Positions 53,605 to 63,068 of a DNA stretch of 64,000 bases are shown here, in pieces. The stretch is from Psychrobacter maritimus (GTDB lineage: Bacteria > Pseudomonadota > Gammaproteobacteria > Pseudomonadales > Moraxellaceae): assembly GCF_904846345.1 (NCBI RefSeq), contig NZ_CAJHAJ010000006.1, positions 124,001 to 188,000 on the forward strand, in the 5' to 3' direction. Every line of letters starts with the position of its first letter. Position 1 is the stretch's first letter. Both the position numbers and the translations under genes were made by a program. Below the pieces are notes generated by a model that searched no databases, was not told the DNA's origin, and saw only the letters and a list, made by a program, of their open reading frames with translations.

Positions 53605-54762
53605 ATGACTGACCAACTCAAGCGCGCTATTAGCGCTGCGCAAACCGCACAACTCACTGATGGACAAGCTGAAGCGACGCGTATCGCAAGCAGTAGTGCG
53701 GGCGATCAAACCTTCGATATGAGTGAAACCACTTATAAGACCAGCCACACCGCGGTGCGCAAGGCTCGTCGCTTTGCCATGCAAGGTCTATACGAATGGC
53801 TCGTTACTGACCGCCGTTTTGATATCGATGGCAAGCTTGGCTGGAAAGCCAATGCCCCGCATGATATCGCTGCCCGTACCCGTGCGACCAATGCCATGCA
53901 TACCGTACATATCGGCTATTACCATGAAATGATGCGCGATATTCCAGAGCAAATTGACGCCCTTGATGCGCTAATCAGTCAGCATCTTGATCGTGAAATC
54001 GATAAGCTTGATACCGTCGAGCACGCCATTTTATTAATTGGTGCTTATGAGCTACAAAACCGCTTAGAGATTCCGTATAAAGTCGTGCTGGATGAGGCGA
54101 TGAAGCTGAATAATCACTTTGGCGCTACGGACGCGCATAAATTGATTAATGCTGTCCTTGATAAAATGGCGGTTGAATTGCGTGTGCTTGAAGTAGACGC
54201 AGATAGCAAAGTCAATCTACGCACGTCACAAAAAGCGGCGACTCAATCTAAGACTAAGCAGTCTGAAGCTCAATCTGCGAATGTTGAAGAAGCTAGTGAA
54301 AGCACTGCTGAATCTGATCTCGACAGCACGTTAACTGGCTCAAACAAACCACGTATCAGCGCCAATAATGCCAGTGTTAAACGCAATAGCGCCAGTAAAG
54401 CATTAGCAAATATCATTGATTATAAGATAAGTAAGCAAAACGAAGCGGCAAAAGATGTCGTTGTTGCCGATCCTATCGTTAATGAAAATCCTGTCGCAGA
54501 AAGCACGTCGGCTGATAATGTCAGTGTCGAGGGCAGCAATGCAGATAGTAGCGCAGATGGCAATGACGCCAGCAATGAGAACAATAGCGCCGCCGATATT
54601 GCCCTACACGACTCTAATATCGTTAGTGCTGACTCAGAAGAAGCCTCAGATAGCAGCTCGTTAGATAATGCTGAGTTAGACGATACTGAGCTAGATAATA
54701 CTACGTCAGACAACTTAGATAACATTGCGTCAGATGATACTGATGCAAAAAGTAAAGACTAG
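53605..54762 (+). CDS. nusB: Transcription antitermination factor NusB with long acidic tail
   Basis: A 385-residue protein, where NusB is usually 130-150. The NusB core lies at about residues 46-195: [54 protein letters not shown] and INAVLDKMA. The first 45 residues are polar. The last 190 are Ser/Asp/Asn/Glu-rich, low-complexity and predicted disordered (ending DDTDAKSKD). NusB binds BoxA RNA with NusE in rRNA antitermination. ThiL starts three bases after its stop. ATG 53605 has no strong Shine-Dalgarno. Confidence 0.92.
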   Translation: MTDQLKRAISAAQTAQLTDGQAEATRIASSSAGDQTFDMSETTYKTSHTAVRKARRFAMQGLYEWLVTDRRFDIDGKLGWKANAPHDIAARTRATNAMHTVHIGYYHEMMRDIPEQIDALDALISQHLDREIDKLDTVEHAILLIGAYELQNRLEIPYKVVLDEAMKLNNHFGATDAHKLINAVLDKMAVELRVLEVDADSKVNLRTSQKAATQSKTKQSEAQSANVEEASESTAESDLDSTLTGSNKPRISANNASVKRNSASKALANIIDYKISKQNEAAKDVVVADPIVNENPVAESTSADNVSVEGSNADSSADGNDASNENNSAADIALHDSNIVSADSEEASDSSSLDNAELDDTELDNTTSDNLDNIASDDTDAKSKD

Positions 54763-54764
54763 TC

Positions 54765-55805
54765 ATGAATGAGTTTGAGCTGATTGAGCGTATATTTTCC
54801 CAAATGCAAGCTGCACCGCCATCGTCCAGCAATGTCGATAAAGGCAATGTTGATAAAGGCATTGGTGATGATGCCGCGGTCATGAGCTTGCCTGCAGGCG
54901 CGCGCTTGGTCAGCTGTATTGATACGCTCGTTCAAGGTCGTCACTTTAGCGCTGATTGGGAGCAAGTGAATAAGCTCGCCTTTGCCATCGGTTATAAAGC
55001 TATCGCAGTCAACGTCTCCGATATTGCCGCGATGGGCGCAACCCCGCATAGTATTTTATTGGCATTAGCCTTACCTGAGCGTTTGGTGAATGAGCCATGG
55101 CTGACTGAGTTTGCCAAAGGTTTATTTCACGCTTGCCAGCTATTTGGTGTGACGCTTATTGGCGGTGATACCACGCGCAGTGATAGCTTGATACTGAGTG
55201 TCAGCGCGCAAGGATTACTTGATGTAAACACACCAGCTGTGTACCGCTCAGGCGCGCAAGTCGGCGATAAAATCTATGTCTCAGGCACGCTTGGCGATGC
55301 CGCTTATGCTTTACAGCACCCTGACAATGCTCAGGGCGTAGAGCTTGCCCATCGATTGCATATGCCAACGCCGCGTGTTCAACTAGGTTCAACACTAGCC
55401 AAGCTTGGTGCAACTTCAATGATAGATATCTCTGACGGTCTGTATCAAGACCTTGGTCATATCTGCCAGCAAAGTAACGTTGGTATGCGCATTCATCTTG
55501 AGCAGCTACCTACCAGTCAAGCGTTGGCAAGCAGCGAGTTAACTGAACGCTTATTATGTCAGCTGGCGGGCGGTGATGATTATGAGCTGGCTTTTACCTT
55601 GCCTGCCCATATCGAGCCACCGATTGATAATAGTAGCAACACGCCTGTTACCTGTATCGGTGAAGTAATAGCTGTAAACGACACAGATGCTGCTAAGAAT
55701 GTACGACCAGAGATTTTTTATCAAGGACAGCCAGTCACACCGGCTCATCCTGCCCCCTTTTCTACTTGGCCCAATCTGACGGGTTATCAACATTTTGCAG
55801 GTTAG
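54765..55805 (+). CDS. thiL: Thiamine-monophosphate kinase
   Basis: A 346-residue ATP-dependent kinase of the PurM/ThiL fold. GIGDDAAVMSLPAG begins the conserved domain, followed by DTLVQGRHF, NVSDIAAMGATPHSIL, GGDTTRSDSLILSVSAQG and MIDISDGLYQDLGHI, all typical. It converts thiamine monophosphate to thiamine pyrophosphate. Coupled to nusB (three-base gap) and pgpA (three-base gap), the common gammaproteobacterial order ribH-nusB-thiL-pgpA. Confidence 0.95.
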   Translation: MNEFELIERIFSQMQAAPPSSSNVDKGNVDKGIGDDAAVMSLPAGARLVSCIDTLVQGRHFSADWEQVNKLAFAIGYKAIAVNVSDIAAMGATPHSILLALALPERLVNEPWLTEFAKGLFHACQLFGVTLIGGDTTRSDSLILSVSAQGLLDVNTPAVYRSGAQVGDKIYVSGTLGDAAYALQHPDNAQGVELAHRLHMPTPRVQLGSTLAKLGATSMIDISDGLYQDLGHICQQSNVGMRIHLEQLPTSQALASSELTERLLCQLAGGDDYELAFTLPAHIEPPIDNSSNTPVTCIGEVIAVNDTDAAKNVRPEIFYQGQPVTPAHPAPFSTWPNLTGYQHFAG

Positions 55806-55808
55806 CCC

Positions 55809-56399
55809 ATGATTGATCACAACCTATCTAAGCCTGATATCCGTAAAGCCAATGATTGCCCGCCGCTACCCGCCAATGCGAGTCTGCCTGACCGTTTGGT
55901 TTATTGGCTTGGTATTGGCTTAGGAAGTGGTCTGCCGCGCCGTGCACCCGGCACTTGGGGCACGGTTGGCGGTTTAATCGTTGCGATACCGCTTATGAGC
56001 TTAGGGTTCGTGCCGTTTTTGATTATTACCATTTTAGCTTGCTTGCTTGGTAATTCTATATGCGGTCGTACCTCAGAGCTGATGGGCGGTCATGATAACC
56101 CTCACATTGTTTGGGATGAATGGGCCGGTATGTGGCTCACCCTGCTGCCGCTGTCTTATATGGGTATCGCTGACGGTAATTTTTGGCAAAATATCGCTCA
56201 ACCCTCTTCTATTGTTGCCATTATTATTGCCTTTATATTATTCCGCTTTTTTGACATTATTAAGCCACCACCGATTGGCTGGGCAGATAAAAAAGTCGCA
56301 GGCGGTCTAGGTATTATGCTCGATGATATTATCGCTGGCATCATGGCGGCAGCCGTTTGGGTGATTATTTATACCACTATTCTTCAATTAGCCAATTAG
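55809..56399 (+). CDS. pgpA: Phosphatidylglycerophosphatase A
   Basis: A 196-residue membrane enzyme. GSGLPRRAPGTWGTVGGL, NPHIVWDEWAGMWLTLLPL and PIGWADKKVAGGLGIMLDDI are the three conserved PgpA blocks, with acidic metal-binding residues, and there are about four membrane segments. It removes phosphate from phosphatidylglycerophosphate. Follows thiL by three bases. Confidence 0.95.
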   Translation: MIDHNLSKPDIRKANDCPPLPANASLPDRLVYWLGIGLGSGLPRRAPGTWGTVGGLIVAIPLMSLGFVPFLIITILACLLGNSICGRTSELMGGHDNPHIVWDEWAGMWLTLLPLSYMGIADGNFWQNIAQPSSIVAIIIAFILFRFFDIIKPPPIGWADKKVAGGLGIMLDDIIAGIMAAAVWVIIYTTILQLAN

Positions 56400-56570
56400 C
56401 CACGCTGTTAAATCTTATTTTCTTTGATAATCCATCGTTGTTTATGGCTCATGGTCTTTTTTGACTTGCCCGCTTTTTTAATGCTGCATTTTTGACGCTA
56501 GCCAATTGCTAAGGACTTTATAAGCCAATCACAAGCAATCGAGGTTACAAAGATGTCACGACATAGCATT

Positions 56571-56598
56571 TTGGTTAAATGACGATTTACGCTATAAT
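56571..56598 (+). promoter_or_regulatory. Candidate promoter for glmU
   Basis: TTGGTT (56571-56576), 16 bases, then a perfect TATAAT (56593-56598), 34 bases before the glmU start. The -35 element is only a partial match. Confidence 0.5.
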
Positions 56599-56632
56599 CC
56601 ACTCTTATATTTTGTTACATTTGTAGGCTATT

Positions 56633-58015
56633 ATGACATCTCCTCTTTCGGTAATTATCCTCGCGGCGGGCAAAGGCACGCGTATGCAGTCGGCCAAGCC
56701 AAAAGTGCTGCAGACACTGGCTGGCAAGTCGTTACTGGGTCATGTCCTTGATACTTGTCATCAATTAACCGTTGATGACACCATCATCGTTCATGGTTTT
56801 GGTGGCGAGCAAGTCCAAGCAGATATTAATGAGCAATATGCGCATCTGCCTATTACTTGGGTTGCCCAAACTGAGCAGTTAGGAACAGGACATGCGGTAA
56901 AAGTGACGCTGTCTGATTTGCCAAAAGAAGGGCAAAGTCTAATTCTTTATGGTGATGTGCCATTGGTCAGCTGCCAGACGTTAACGGCATTAAAATCTGC
57001 CAATACTGACGGTATGTCGATGTTGACGCTGACAGTAGACAATCCTTTTGGCCTCGGTCGTATCAAACGTGATAAAGACGGCAATATCGCAGCCATCGTC
57101 GAGCAAAAAGATGCCAGCGCCGATGAGCAAAAAATTCAAGAGATTAATAGCGGTATTTACTGCGTTGATAACGCGTTATTGCATAAATATCTGCCAAAGC
57201 TGTCTAATGACAATGCGCAGCAAGAATACTATCTGACGGATATCGTTAAAATGGCGGTCGCTGAAGGCATTAATATCGTTGCGATTGAGCCTGAGCATAC
57301 CTTTGAGATTGAAGGCGTCAATAACCGCCAACAGCTTGCCAGCTTAGAACGCACATGGCAGGGCAAACTGGTTGCAGACCTGCAAGAAGCCGGTGTGCAA
57401 TTTGCTGACCCGAGTCGCGTTGATATTCGTGGCACCTTAACTGCCGGTCAAGATGTGTTTGTTGATGTTGGGGTGGTGTTTGAGGGCGACTGCGTCTTAG
57501 GCGATAACGTTTATATCGAAGCAGGCTGCGTGATTAAAAACGCCCGTATTGGTAACGCCTGTCATATCAAACCTTACTGCGTGATTGATCGCGCTGAGAT
57601 TGGTGCTGGCGTTGATATTGGTCCTTTTGCCCATCTGCGTCCTGAAACGGTATTGGCTGACAATAGTAAAGTTGGTAATTTCGTCGAAATTAAGAAATCT
57701 ACGATTGGTCATGGCAGCAAGGTTAATCACTTAAGCTACGTTGGTGATGCAACGGTCGGCACCGACGTCAATATCGGCGCGGGTGTCATTACCTGTAATT
57801 ACGACGGCGTAAATAAATCACAAACCATTATCGAAGATAATGCGTTTATCGGCTCTAATGCCAGTTTGGTTGCGCCCGTAACCATTGGTGATACAGCTAC
57901 GGTTGCCGCAGGCTCCGTGATTACTAAAAATGTCGATAGTAAAGCATTAGCCTTTGGTCGCGCACGCCAAACCCAGAAAGATGACTTTCAGCGTCCGACT
58001 AAAAAATCAAAATAG
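56633..58015 (+). CDS. glmU: Bifunctional UDP-GlcNAc pyrophosphorylase / GlcN-1-P acetyltransferase
   Basis: A 460-residue protein. The N-terminal uridyltransferase has LAAGKGTRMQSAKPKVL, QLGTGHAV, LYGDVPL and EINSGIY. The C-terminal part is a left-handed beta-helix with repeated hexapeptides (for example GPFAHLRPET, NFVEIKKSTIG, NIGAGVITCNYDG). It makes UDP-GlcNAc for peptidoglycan and lipopolysaccharide. glmS follows after 257 bases on the same strand, so the aminosugar pathway is grouped here. Confidence 0.97.
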   Translation: MTSPLSVIILAAGKGTRMQSAKPKVLQTLAGKSLLGHVLDTCHQLTVDDTIIVHGFGGEQVQADINEQYAHLPITWVAQTEQLGTGHAVKVTLSDLPKEGQSLILYGDVPLVSCQTLTALKSANTDGMSMLTLTVDNPFGLGRIKRDKDGNIAAIVEQKDASADEQKIQEINSGIYCVDNALLHKYLPKLSNDNAQQEYYLTDIVKMAVAEGINIVAIEPEHTFEIEGVNNRQQLASLERTWQGKLVADLQEAGVQFADPSRVDIRGTLTAGQDVFVDVGVVFEGDCVLGDNVYIEAGCVIKNARIGNACHIKPYCVIDRAEIGAGVDIGPFAHLRPETVLADNSKVGNFVEIKKSTIGHGSKVNHLSYVGDATVGTDVNIGAGVITCNYDGVNKSQTIIEDNAFIGSNASLVAPVTIGDTATVAAGSVITKNVDSKALAFGRARQTQKDDFQRPTKKSK

Positions 58016-58055
58016 TAATGGTCAGTCAAAAGCACGTTGAAAACTGTTCATTTAA

Positions 58056-58087
58056 ACACTATTTAATTTAGACACCATTTAATTTAA
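58056..58087. repeat. 16-base tandem repeat after glmU
   Basis: ACACTATTTAATTTAG (58056-58071) is followed by ACACCATTTAATTTAA (58072-58087), two mismatches apart, 41 bases after the glmU stop codon. Confidence 0.65.
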
Positions 58088-58272
58088 ATAATAATAAGCA
58101 GCATGACAATCTTTGTGATGCTGCTTCCTTATATTTATAGCGTCAGGATTGTTAGCGCAAAAGCCGCGCACTGACCTAATATAAAGTTCTATTATTTGAT
58201 AACTGAATATAATCGTAAAACATCTAAGCATTGAACAATCAAAACATGAAACATCGAATTTAAGGAATAGTT

Positions 58273-60117
58273 ATGTGTGGAATCGTTGGAGCAGTAGCTG
58301 AGCGTAATATCGCCAATATCTTACTTGAGGGTCTTAAGCGCCTAGAATACCGTGGTTATGATTCCGCTGGTTTGGTTGTCATTCGTAATGGTGAGCTCCA
58401 TCGCGAGCGTCAAGTGGGTAAAGTGCAAGAGCTGGTCGATGCTGTCGCAGTCAATCCTGAATTTTTCGATGGTCATATTGGTATTGCGCATACACGTTGG
58501 GCAACGCATGGCGAACCTGCTCAGCGTAACGCCCACCCGCACGTATCAGGTAAAATCGCTGTCGTCCACAACGGTATCGTTGAAAACTATGCCGAGCTAA
58601 AAGAAGAGCTGATTGCTAAAGGCTACGAGTTTACCTCGCAAACGGATACCGAAGTTGTCGCCCATTTAATCAATGACATCTACAAAACAACGCCTGATTT
58701 ATTAGAAGCGGTGCGCGCCGTTATTCCTTTATTACATGGCGCTTTTGCCCTTGGTATTGTACATATCGACTGCCCAGAAGAGCTGATTACCGTCCGTCTA
58801 GGCTCGCCTTTGGTCATCGGTGTGGGTATCGGCGAGAACTTTATCGCCTCTGACCAATTAGCCCTATTACCGGTCACCAATCGCTTTATGTATCTAGAAG
58901 AAGGCGATATCGCCAAATTGACGCGTAGTAGCATTCAGGTTTACGCCGATGGTGTCGAAGTAAAGCGTGAGATACATGAAATTGATGCCGCGCAGCATAA
59001 TGCCGATAAAGGTGAGTTTAAGCATTATATGCTCAAAGAAATCTACGAGCAGCCAGATGCTGTCAGAAGAACCGTGGAGATGGCAGTTGATAACGGTACA
59101 ACCTCTAAATTACGCGATGATTTTTTACAGCGTCATGAAGCGCAATTAAAAGGTATTAAACACGTCCAAGTCATCGCTTGTGGTACCAGTTATCACTCAG
59201 GTTTGGTGGCAAAATATTGGTTTGAGAGCCTGATTCGTGTGCCGTGTTCGGTTGAGGTTGCTAGTGAATTCCGCTACCGCAATCCGGTTGTCGTCGATAA
59301 CACACTAGTTATTTGTATTTCGCAATCTGGTGAAACGGCGGATACCTTATCGGCGCTACGTGATATTCAAAAGCATACACCAACAGGGCTAGTTAGCTTA
59401 GCCTTATGTAATGTACCGACATCGTCTTTGGTACGTGAGACGGATATCTTTTTACCAACGCTTGCAGGCCCCGAGATTGGCGTTGCTTCTACCAAAGCCT
59501 TTACCACTCAGCTTGCCGCTTTGATGTTACTCGTCTTAAAAGTGGGTGTCGTACAAGAGCGTATGACTGGCGAAAACCTAACGACCTTACTTGGTCAATT
59601 GCAACAATTACCCGGTCAACTACATGCCAGCTTGAACCTTGATGCACCTATCAAAGTCATGAGTGAGCATTTTGAATATAAGAAAAGCTGCTTGTTCTTA
59701 GGTCGTGGTTTACAGTTCCCTATTGCCTTAGAAGGGGCGCTAAAGCTAAAAGAAATCTCGTATATTCACGCCGAAGGCTATGCAGCAGGCGAGCTGAAAC
59801 ATGGCCCATTGGCATTGGTTGATAAAGACATGCCTATCGTGGTGTTGGCACCCAAAGACAGTATGTTTGATAAGCTAAAAGCCAACATGCAAGAGGTACA
59901 CGCGCGCCACGGTGAGCTGTTTGTATTTGCCAGTGAAGAAAGCAAGATGGTTGCAGAAGATAGAATGCACGTGGTTTATGTGCCTGATGTGTGCGAGACG
60001 CTTGCCCCTATCGTCTATAGCGTGCCGGTGCAGCTGTTGTCTTATCATGTGGCGGTGATGCGCGGTACAGATGTCGATCAACCTCGCAACCTTGCAAAAT
60101 CAGTAACAGTCGAATAA
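58273..60117 (+). CDS. glmS: Glucosamine-6-phosphate synthase
   Basis: A 614-residue enzyme. The N-terminal class II glutaminase starts MCGIVGAVAERN with catalytic Cys2 and has HTRWATHGEP and HNGIVENY. Two SIS isomerase domains follow (CGTSYHSGLVAKYW, SQSGETADTLSAL) and it ends in the family tail RNLAKSVTVE. It makes GlcN-6-P from fructose-6-P and glutamine. AAGGAA precedes the ATG. No glmS ribozyme or GlmY/Z-type element is recognisable in the 257 bases before it. Confidence 0.97.
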   Translation: MCGIVGAVAERNIANILLEGLKRLEYRGYDSAGLVVIRNGELHRERQVGKVQELVDAVAVNPEFFDGHIGIAHTRWATHGEPAQRNAHPHVSGKIAVVHNGIVENYAELKEELIAKGYEFTSQTDTEVVAHLINDIYKTTPDLLEAVRAVIPLLHGAFALGIVHIDCPEELITVRLGSPLVIGVGIGENFIASDQLALLPVTNRFMYLEEGDIAKLTRSSIQVYADGVEVKREIHEIDAAQHNADKGEFKHYMLKEIYEQPDAVRRTVEMAVDNGTTSKLRDDFLQRHEAQLKGIKHVQVIACGTSYHSGLVAKYWFESLIRVPCSVEVASEFRYRNPVVVDNTLVICISQSGETADTLSALRDIQKHTPTGLVSLALCNVPTSSLVRETDIFLPTLAGPEIGVASTKAFTTQLAALMLLVLKVGVVQERMTGENLTTLLGQLQQLPGQLHASLNLDAPIKVMSEHFEYKKSCLFLGRGLQFPIALEGALKLKEISYIHAEGYAAGELKHGPLALVDKDMPIVVLAPKDSMFDKLKANMQEVHARHGELFVFASEESKMVAEDRMHVVYVPDVCETLAPIVYSVPVQLLSYHVAVMRGTDVDQPRNLAKSVTVE

Positions 60118-60150
60118 TGTTTGCTAATTAACTAATATCTGTTGTGAGCG

Positions 60151-60207
60151 AGTAATAAAGTATCATACTGAGTAATAAAGATTCATACTGAGTAATAAAG
60201 TATCCTC
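60151..60207. repeat. 20-base tandem repeat after glmS
   Basis: AGTAATAAAGTATCATACTG (60151-60170) is repeated with two changes at 60171-60190 and begins a third time at 60191-60204. It starts 34 bases after the glmS stop and precedes the terminator. Confidence 0.8.
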
Positions 60208-60224
60208 CTATTGACTCAACTATT

Positions 60225-60265
60225 AGCCCTTGCTGCTGTTTAACACCGCAGTGAGGGCTTTTTTT
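60225..60265 (+). terminator. Terminator of glmS
   Basis: AGCCCTTGCTGC (60225-60236) pairs with GCAGTGAGGGCT (60248-60259) over 12 positions with two G-U pairs, followed by a run of seven T. Confidence 0.88.
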
Positions 60266-60269
60266 ATGC

Positions 60270-61094
60270 TCAAACTAATCCTTTATAAAGGAAATAACAT
60301 CCCACCACGGTCAACAATACCGCAAAGCATTTCTTTAAAAGCTCTGGTGATAGTATATGAGCAACTTTCGCGCCTAGCTTCGCAGTGAAAAAGCTCATGA
60401 TGCTAATGCCTAAAAAGGCATAAATGTGGACAAAGCCAACGGTATTGGGCACATCAACTTGTTGCTGCATGCCAAAAATCATAAAGCCTAATGCACCAGC
60501 AACGGCAATGGGCAAGCCACACGCTGCTGACGTGCCAACGGCTTTTTGCATGACCACACCGTAACGCGTTAAATAAGGTACGGTTAAGCTACCGCCGCCA
60601 ATACCAAAAATGGCAGAAGCGATACCGATCACCCCGCCTGCTGCTAGCTGCTTAGGTTTTGAAGGCAGTTCTGTATTAGAGCCAGCGACATCATTAGCAT
60701 GACTAACGACTTGTTTTTTGCCACCGAAAAACATCTTATAAGCGACCCACAGCAAAAACACCCCGACGATAAGCTGAAGATACAGCCCAGATATCTGTCC
60801 TGCAATGCCTGCCCCTAAAAAACAGCCAATCGCTAAGCCGGGTGCTAGGTTTTTAAAGACCGGCCACATGACGGCGCCCTTTTTATTATGCGCCATGAGC
60901 GAGCTGATAGAGGTGACAATGATGGTCGCCAGCGACGTACCTAACGCCAAATGCATGATACTGTCAGGACTGTAATCCATTTGGGTAAAGACGATAAATA
61001 ACAGTGGTACGATAATCGTGCCACCGCCCACACCAAAAAGCCCCGCAGCAAATCCTGCTAGAGCGCCTATTATTAAGAAAATGATTAATTCCAC
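60270..61094 (-). CDS. Sulfite exporter TauE/SafE-family permease
   Basis: A 274-residue protein with about eight membrane segments. The LIIGALAGFAAGLFGVGGGT start and the second repeat GVIGIASAIFGIGGGSLTVP give the two TauE/SafE half-domains, each with the G-x-G-G-G motif. It probably exports a sulfur- or carbon-containing organic anion. It is convergent with glmS. Possible link with the sulfur amino acid genes next door, but that is inference only. Confidence 0.9.
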   Translation of the reverse strand: MELIIFLIIGALAGFAAGLFGVGGGTIIVPLLFIVFTQMDYSPDSIMHLALGTSLATIIVTSISSLMAHNKKGAVMWPVFKNLAPGLAIGCFLGAGIAGQISGLYLQLIVGVFLLWVAYKMFFGGKKQVVSHANDVAGSNTELPSKPKQLAAGGVIGIASAIFGIGGGSLTVPYLTRYGVVMQKAVGTSAACGLPIAVAGALGFMIFGMQQQVDVPNTVGFVHIYAFLGISIMSFFTAKLGAKVAHILSPELLKKCFAVLLTVVGCYFLYKGLV

Positions 61095-61311
61095 AGGATA
61101 GCTACTTCTCGGTTAAATGATAGTTTTATAGTCGATGCTAAATAACATGGATACATTATCTGACAAGGTGAAACTGGTACAAATTTTTCTAGCTTGCTGT
61201 GCCTACGCCGACAGAGGCTACAAAAAATTCATTCCAGTTTCACTGTATCGGCTTGATATTGAGCTGACTATAGTTAAATGACCATTAGATAATCAATGTC
61301 AGGAAGTCAGC

Positions 61312-61827
61312 TTAAATGATTTCTACCTGACCTACTTGATGGTAAGCGCGGTTGAAATACACCAAACTTTCATCAGCACTTTTTTGTTGATAGCCTTGTT
61401 TGATGGCGACAACTCGGCACATAAAGACACTATGCGTGCCAACTTGCTGAATGTCCTCAATCTCACAGTCAAAACTGACCAATGCATCTGCTAAAATAGG
61501 CGCACCTGTAGCTAATGTCGTCCAAGCACCGTGCCCAAAGCGCTCTTCTGAGCATAATTTAGAAGCAAAAGCATTGGATATAGGTTCATGCTGTGCGCCC
61601 AACACATTAACACTCAAGGTTTTATTTTCAAGAAAATGAGCATGTGAGCGAGCCGTTTGATTCATACAGACCAGCAAGGTTGGCGGTGTATCGGTAACGC
61701 TACATACCGCCGAGGCAGTAAACCCATGAGCACCTGAACTGCCTTTGGTGGTGACTACATTGACGGCAGTCGTCAACAAAGACATGGCATCTCTAAAGTC
61801 GGTTGCTTCAATCACATCTTTACTCAT
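61312..61827 (-). CDS. Flavin reductase-like protein (mes cluster)
   Basis: A 171-residue protein of the FMN-binding flavin reductase family (RutF/HpaC type). It has FRDAMSLLTTAVNVVTTKGS, GFTASAVCSVTDTPPTLLVC, FLENKTLSVNVLG and C-terminal YFNRAYHQV. The frame is open 17 codons upstream, but ATG 61827 has AGGA at good spacing. It lies 136 bases after mesD. It probably supplies reduced flavin; because MesD activity needs oxygen and MesX, a partner role is plausible but inferred. Confidence 0.85.
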   Translation of the reverse strand: MSKDVIEATDFRDAMSLLTTAVNVVTTKGSSGAHGFTASAVCSVTDTPPTLLVCMNQTARSHAHFLENKTLSVNVLGAQHEPISNAFASKLCSEERFGHGAWTTLATGAPILADALVSFDCEIEDIQQVGTHSVFMCRVVAIKQGYQQKSADESLVYFNRAYHQVGQVEII

Positions 61828-61963
61828 TGCTGCAATCCTAAATGTTAAATCGGTATGTACATTGATAACTGAGGTCACTCATGAGTTTAAACAAGCTTTT
61901 ATAGGCGGAGTTAAAAACCTAACCTACAAAAGCTAAATCTTGCATAAGCTGAGTTAATAAACT

Positions 61964-63031
61964 CTAAGCCGTCAGTTCTTGACGCACGATTGCAGCGCCT
62001 GCACTTAACGCCTTTAGTTTGCCTTGTGCCACTTGGCGCGACAACGGTGCCATGCCGCAGTTGGTCGAAGGATAAAGCTTATCCGCATCAACAAATTGCA
62101 GCGCTTTGCGTAGTGTATCCGCAACCTCTTCAGGGGTTTCAATGTTATTAGTTGCAACGTCAATGGCACCAATCATCACTTTTTTACCGCGAATGAGTTC
62201 TATCAAATCCATCGGTACATGTGAGTTTTGACACTCTAACGAGACAATATCGATATTCGACTGCTGCAATTTAGGAAAAGCTTGCTCATATTGACGCCAC
62301 TCTGAACCCAGTGTCTTTTTCCAATCGGTATTGGCTTTGATGCCGTAGCCGTAGCAAATATGCACCGCCGTCTCACACTTTAAACCTTCAATGGCACGCT
62401 CTAAAGTAGCGATGCCCCAGTTGTTGACGTCGTCGAAGAACACGTTAAACGCAGGTTCATCGAATTGGATGATATCTACACCCGCCGCTTCTAATTCTCT
62501 CGCTTCTTGATTTAAGATTTTAGCAAATTCCCAAGCCAATTTTTCACGGCTTTTATAATGACCATCATATAAGGTATCAATCATGGTCATCGGACCGGGC
62601 AGCGCCCATTTAATTGGCTGATCGGTTTGCTGACGTAAAAACTTCGCATCTTCAACAAATACAGGCTTTTGACGACTTACTGCGCCAACCACTGACGGCA
62701 CACTGGCCTCATAACGATTACGAATTTTAACGGTTTTACGATTCTCAAAATCGACGCCATCAAGATGTTCAATAAAGGTGGTGACGAAATGCTGACGCGT
62801 CTGCTCGCCATCACTGACAATATCAATCCCTGCATGTCGCTGTTCTTGCAATGTTAAACGTAGCGCATCTTGTTTGGCTTCAAGCAGTTGCTCGCCTTCT
62901 AATGCCCAAGGTGACCAAATTTTTTCAGGTTCGGCAAGCCAAGAAGGTTTTGGTAAGCTGCCCGCAGTTGATGTTGGTAACAATTTTTGTGTCGGTAATA
63001 ATATTGTCATGGGATTCATCTTCTTATTCAT
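61964..63031 (-). CDS. mesD: Core methionine synthase MesD (folate-independent)
   Basis: A 355-residue protein that has only the C-terminal catalytic domain of MetE, without the N-terminal folate domain. Zinc and homocysteine ligands are His224 and Cys226 (in VHICYGYG), Glu266 (SLECQNS) and Cys325 (TNCGM). DGEQTRQHFVTT and QFDEPAFN are further MetE marks. It follows mesX by 37 bases. The MesD family works in aerobes with a DUF1852 partner and needs neither methyl-folate nor cobalamin. Three ATGs are possible (63031, 63019, 63010); the last has AGAAGATG upstream. Confidence 0.92.
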   Translation of the reverse strand: MNKKMNPMTILLPTQKLLPTSTAGSLPKPSWLAEPEKIWSPWALEGEQLLEAKQDALRLTLQEQRHAGIDIVSDGEQTRQHFVTTFIEHLDGVDFENRKTVKIRNRYEASVPSVVGAVSRQKPVFVEDAKFLRQQTDQPIKWALPGPMTMIDTLYDGHYKSREKLAWEFAKILNQEARELEAAGVDIIQFDEPAFNVFFDDVNNWGIATLERAIEGLKCETAVHICYGYGIKANTDWKKTLGSEWRQYEQAFPKLQQSNIDIVSLECQNSHVPMDLIELIRGKKVMIGAIDVATNNIETPEEVADTLRKALQFVDADKLYPSTNCGMAPLSRQVAQGKLKALSAGAAIVRQELTA

Positions 63032-63068
63032 TCGTATTTTATAGGTCAGTTAATTAGATGTCGCTCAG

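Noticed and set aside
58016..58272. glmS ribozyme or riboswitch
   Set aside because: No conserved ribozyme core is recognisable, and this class belongs mainly to Gram-positive bacteria.
60151..60207. Possible CRISPR-like repeat
   Set aside because: The 20-base units are directly adjacent with no spacers, only about 2.5 copies, and no cas genes nearby.
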